DNA from: Agaribacterium haliotis
Lineage (GTDB): Bacteria > Pseudomonadota > Gammaproteobacteria > Pseudomonadales > Cellvibrionaceae
NCBI RefSeq assembly: GCF_002312815.1
Contig: NZ_NKQJ01000002.1
Location: 51,013 to 115,012, forward strand
Direction of reading: 5' to 3'
Length of the DNA stretch: 64,000 nucleotides
A program made the position numbers and the translations under genes. Numbering within the stretch: position 1 is the stretch's first letter; each line of letters begins with the position of its first letter. The notes under the pieces are model-generated. The model was not told where the DNA came from and ran no database searches. It saw only the letters and a list, made by a program, of their open reading frames with translations. Shown here one piece after another: positions 61,357 through 64,000 of this stretch.

Positions 61357-62304
61357 TTAGAGTGCAGCGTCACGCGCTTTATTATAGGGCTCAAGCGGAA
61401 TGACCGCGCCGCGATGCTGAATAACCTCGGCGGCGATGGCCGCGGCAAAGTTAAGTGACTCGCGCACATCTTTACCCATGGCCCGCGCGGCGAGGAAACT
61501 TCCGTTGAAGCTATCGCCGGCAGCGGTGGTATCGACAACCGTTTTAACCGGGGTCACTGCCAGGTGGAACTGCTCTGTCTCATCGCGATAGAGCATGCCA
61601 TTCGGGCCGTCTTTAATAAGTAGTGTCGCAGTAGGGTTGAGCTCAAGTAACTTGTTAGCAGCGGCCTCAAATTCGCTGATGCCAAAGAGCATCTCCACAT
61701 CTTCTAAGCTCGGCAGCAAGGTGGTACTGAGCTTAAAGGCTTTTTCAAATTCACCGCGCGCCTTGTCTAAATTGTCATTCCACAGGCGTGCGCGATAGTT
61801 TGGATCAAACAAGATGTCGCAGCCCTGATCCCGCAGCTGCTCTAACAGCGGCCAGAGTTTAGCGCGGCTTTCATCACTTAAAATCGCCAGGGTAATACCG
61901 GAGAAAAAGAACACATCGGGCTTCAGATCCAGCAGTTTGTTGTTGCCCTGCTGTTCGAGCAGCTCAAGCGTTTCTTTAGCCGCCGAGGTCGAGCGCCAGT
62001 AATCAAAGCTGCGCTCGCCGTTGGCATCGGTATTAACCATGTACAGGCCGATCGTGCGCTCGGGGTGACGAAGAGCCAGGTCACTTTGAATATTTTGCTC
62101 GTGCAGGGTTTCGATCAACTGATCACCGCTTAAATCCTGACCACAGGCGCACATTAAATAAGCTTTAACTTGCTCGTCGAGAGCGGCGCGTTTTAGATAA
62201 AGAGCAACGCTGTGCACGTCGCCGGCAAAACCTTTTTTGTAGAGCTCATCAGTTGCTTTACTGAGCTCGACCATGGTTTCACCAAAGATAACTAAGTTGG
62301 GCAT
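61357..62304 (-). CDS. kdgK: 2-keto-3-deoxygluconate kinase (PfkB family)
   Basis: 315 aa. PfkB-type sugar kinase: LVIFGETMVELSKATDELYKKGFAGDVHSVALYLKRAA at the N terminus (GGDxxN-like motif altered to AGDVHS), DVFFFSGITLAIL in the middle and the catalytic anion-hole motif DTTAAGDSFNGSFLAARAMG near the C terminus with the base Asp. KdgK phosphorylates KDG to KDPG, which Eda cleaves. First gene of the operon kdgK-GH117-GH50. A perfect TTGT/ACAA palindrome 50 bp upstream is the likely GntR site. Another PfkB sugar specificity cannot be excluded by sequence alone, but context supports KDG. Confidence 0.93.
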   Translation of the reverse strand: MPNLVIFGETMVELSKATDELYKKGFAGDVHSVALYLKRAALDEQVKAYLMCACGQDLSGDQLIETLHEQNIQSDLALRHPERTIGLYMVNTDANGERSFDYWRSTSAAKETLELLEQQGNNKLLDLKPDVFFFSGITLAILSDESRAKLWPLLEQLRDQGCDILFDPNYRARLWNDNLDKARGEFEKAFKLSTTLLPSLEDVEMLFGISEFEAAANKLLELNPTATLLIKDGPNGMLYRDETEQFHLAVTPVKTVVDTTAAGDSFNGSFLAARAMGKDVRESLNFAAAIAAEVIQHRGAVIPLEPYNKARDAAL

Positions 62305-62353
62305 GGTTCTGTGTCGCTATAAAAAATAGTGGCCCAATATAGCTTATGTGTAG

Positions 62354-62365
62354 ATTGTTAACAAT
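62354..62365. promoter_or_regulatory. Palindromic operator ATTGTTAACAAT upstream of kdgK
   Basis: A perfect 12-bp palindrome sharing ATTGT..ACAAT and the preceding G with the site at 56868-56879, placed 50 bp before the kdgK start. It is best explained as a second binding site of the GntR regulator. Confidence 0.6.
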
Positions 62366-62420
62366 GTACCCAAAGGCGCCGTAATAACAGGATTTTGCCT
62401 TGCTTGACCGGGCACAAAAA

Positions 62421-62448
62421 AGCCCCGGGAGCCGAAGCTACCGGGGCT
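62421..62448 (-). terminator. Intrinsic terminator after the VCBS-type surface protein gene
   Basis: An 8-bp GC-rich stem (AGCCCCGG/CCGGGGCT) with a 12-base loop, followed on the minus strand by TTTTTTGTG. Confidence 0.9.
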
Positions 62449-62473
62449 AATGTGGAGAGAGTCTCGGCGAAGG

Positions 62474-64000
62474 TTAGTTCACCTCAACTTCGACCAAACG
62501 AACATTGTCAATTACAACAACCTTGTCCGCAGTCCATAGGTTGGGCGAGAATGCAATCTGAATTTCTCGCGTTGCCCAGTCAGTATAAGTAGTAAAGCGA
62601 TCAACATCGATAAACTGCTCAAACTTAGTTATAGCCATCGTCTTACCATCGACCAAGAAGTCATCAGCTGGGAAGAAGTTGCGCATACGCGGGTTGGCCA
62701 GAAGCAGGAAGTCTGCCTCGTCAGCAAAATTGGTAACCCAGGTAGCGTTTTTATCCCTAACCTGCAAAGCCATTGGGTTATTATCGCCACCGCCATCATT
62801 GACAACGACCCTTACATCCATAGAGAGAAGGTACTGCTTACCATTTTCAATAGTGCCTGCAGGTAAGTCCAGAGTCACCTCGTTCCAGTCAGTTACTTTC
62901 AAACTACGAGAGCCTGAGATCACTTCATTCGGGTCTTCTGTAATCTCGCCAGAGGCTGGAATACTTAAGCCCCAATCACCCATACCATCTTCAAAGTCAA
63001 AGTTAGTCGCGCCTTTTACATAAACGGCGTTGTTACCACCATCAGTAGAATAGCGACCACCACTTACCTCATCAATTTCCGCGTACTGGCGCATATAAAA
63101 AGAAAGGGTTCGACCAGAGGTATCAGTATCATCTACATCAAAAGAAGCTACATTAATACGCGTAGTTTTGGCCGGGTATGGAAGTTCAACGTTATCAAGG
63201 TCAAAAGGAGGGTGCACCTTGAAGAAGCGATATACATCTGTAGTCGTTGAAGTAATGTTGACGCCATAATCACCCCAAGGACCAAGTAAATCACTAAAGC
63301 GAACAAAATAACTTGTATCAGCTTCGACACCAATACTGGCTTGAGCCACAGAAACGGTATCGGCACCAAGACCATCATCACCAGTCATAAAGGTATAAAT
63401 ACCGTCCGGAGCATAACCTCCATCACTAGTAGTATCTTGAGCCCAACCATTAGCTGCAGTCCAACCAGACGTGTCACCTTCAAAGCTACCATTTGTGATT
63501 AAATCTGGGTTAGCAGTTTTAGTCACCTCAAGCTCAAACCAAGTGGGAACAACATGCCCTCCATCGCCATCATTAACGTTGTAGCTATAGCGGAACGTTG
63601 CAGTATCTCCGACCGCGGCCAAATGCGTATGAAAGTCAATTGGATCAACAGTTAGCACATTATCTGCAGATTTAGTAAACATAACCGCAGGGGCACTATC
63701 AACAGGAGCAATGCTATCCAATTCAACTTCGATTGGGTCGCCATTCATATCGATAACATATGCGGGGCTGCCTAAATCAACAGAAGACATTGCGTCCGAA
63801 GTATTAATAACTGCGGTGTAGTTGTCTTGAATTTCTGGGGCAGCGGGGTCAGTCGTACCGTTTAAAACGATAATACTACCGGTACGAGGGACATCGTGAT
63901 CCGGGTCGGAAACCACGTAATCAATAGCATAGGTCGCTGTTTCACCTGGTGAAAGCTCATCAGCCCAAGCAGTGGCATCTACCGTTAAAATATTGCCAGA
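62474..64000 (-). CDS. C-terminal part of a large VCBS/cadherin-like repeat surface protein (partial)
   Basis: The frame is open to the window edge (508 codons visible), so the N terminus is missing; the GTG at 63916 is not a real start. Two repeat units of the VCBS type are visible (SGNILTVDATAWADELSPGETATYAIDYVVSDPDH... and DNVLTVDPIDFHTHLAAVGDTATFRYSYNVNDGDGG), then two jelly-roll, CBM-like domains (LITNGSFEGDTSGWTAANGW..., FDFEDGMGDWGLSIPASGEI...VIDNVRLVEVEVN). The protein is acidic, as calcium-binding secreted proteins often are. Carbohydrate binding near the agar enzymes is plausible: it may hold cells or enzymes on algal matrix. There is no recognisable C-terminal sorting signal. It is on the same strand as kdgK, separated by an intrinsic terminator. 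Confidence 0.85.
   Translation of the reverse strand, partial: SGNILTVDATAWADELSPGETATYAIDYVVSDPDHDVPRTGSIIVLNGTTDPAAPEIQDNYTAVINTSDAMSSVDLGSPAYVIDMNGDPIEVELDSIAPVDSAPAVMFTKSADNVLTVDPIDFHTHLAAVGDTATFRYSYNVNDGDGGHVVPTWFELEVTKTANPDLITNGSFEGDTSGWTAANGWAQDTTSDGGYAPDGIYTFMTGDDGLGADTVSVAQASIGVEADTSYFVRFSDLLGPWGDYGVNITSTTTDVYRFFKVHPPFDLDNVELPYPAKTTRINVASFDVDDTDTSGRTLSFYMRQYAEIDEVSGGRYSTDGGNNAVYVKGATNFDFEDGMGDWGLSIPASGEITEDPNEVISGSRSLKVTDWNEVTLDLPAGTIENGKQYLLSMDVRVVVNDGGGDNNPMALQVRDKNATWVTNFADEADFLLLANPRMRNFFPADDFLVDGKTMAITKFEQFIDVDRFTTYTDWATREIQIAFSPNLWTADKVVVIDNVRLVEVEVN

Noticed and set aside
1..64000. tRNA, rRNA, riboswitch, origin or prophage attachment site
   Set aside because: No cloverleaf, rRNA-like, known riboswitch consensus, DnaA-box cluster or integrase was recognised on reading the intergenic regions; a covariance-model search would be needed to exclude small RNAs.

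Overview
The window looks like chromosomal DNA from a marine, agar-degrading gammaproteobacterium. The gene style (FimX-like protein, beta-lysylated EF-P system, many PilZ/GGDEF-type regulators) and the pairing of GH86, GH50 and GH117 agar enzymes resemble Saccharophagus/Teredinibacter-type Cellvibrionales. That placement is inferred from protein families read by eye; no rRNA or other marker gene is present. No tRNA, rRNA, CRISPR array, transposase gene or prophage was seen. Coding density is high, and both edges cut through genes.

Layout. 1-4.2 kb: the end of a secreted DUF1349/LamG-like protein, then a two-gene minus-strand unit pairing a soluble LacI-like ligand sensor (no DNA-binding domain, no output domain) with a membrane-anchored coiled-coil protein. 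4.4-8.3 kb: efp, an M3 peptidase lipoprotein and epmB, which modifies EF-P. 8.4-12.3 kb: a PilZ protein and a FimX-type degenerate GGDEF/EAL protein, both probable c-di-GMP receptors. 12.4-15.8 kb: ackA-pta. 16.5-23.3 kb: a solute-binding protein, a 265-bp MITE-like element, and a copper/silver export operon (CopL-like, CusB with a fused CusF domain, CusA). 23.3-28.7 kb: a porin, a DUF3360 permease and a lytic transglycosylase with two sensor modules. 28.7-34.5 kb: small minus-strand genes (DJ-1/PfpI, tautomerase, VOC, class A beta-lactamase, PpiC, YdcH-like, YceI) and a second, inverted MITE copy. 34.7-38.4 kb: LysR, a YgiD-type dioxygenase and a DesKR-like two-component pair. 38.5-46.7 kb: alpha-2-macroglobulin plus PBP1C. 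46.7-52.2 kb: an MscS channel, a RegBA-like redox two-component pair and a TonB receptor.

52.4-62.3 kb is an agar-utilization region. GH86 cuts agarose or porphyran. GH50 releases neoagarobiose. GH117 splits this into galactose and 3,6-anhydro-L-galactose. KdgK and Eda carry the resulting 2-keto-3-deoxy acid to pyruvate and glyceraldehyde 3-phosphate. kdgK-GH117-GH50 form a minus-strand operon; eda is divergent from a FadR-type GntR regulator. The same 12-bp palindrome type (ATTGT-CG/TA-ACAAT) lies in the eda/gntR intergenic region and in front of kdgK, suggesting one regulon. GH86 has its own LacI-type CG-centred operator. The enzymes converting anhydrogalactose to KDG are not in the window. 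The window ends inside a large VCBS/jelly-roll surface protein.

The most unusual items are: (1) a fold-back MITE family with TA target sites whose copies sit directly behind stop codons, including one collapsed copy that supplies the last base of the pbpC stop codon; (2) the LacI-GAF-PAS sensor plus membrane coiled-coil pair; (3) the shared palindromes of the agar regulon; (4) a class A beta-lactamase with SDG and Gly in place of the usual Asn residues.
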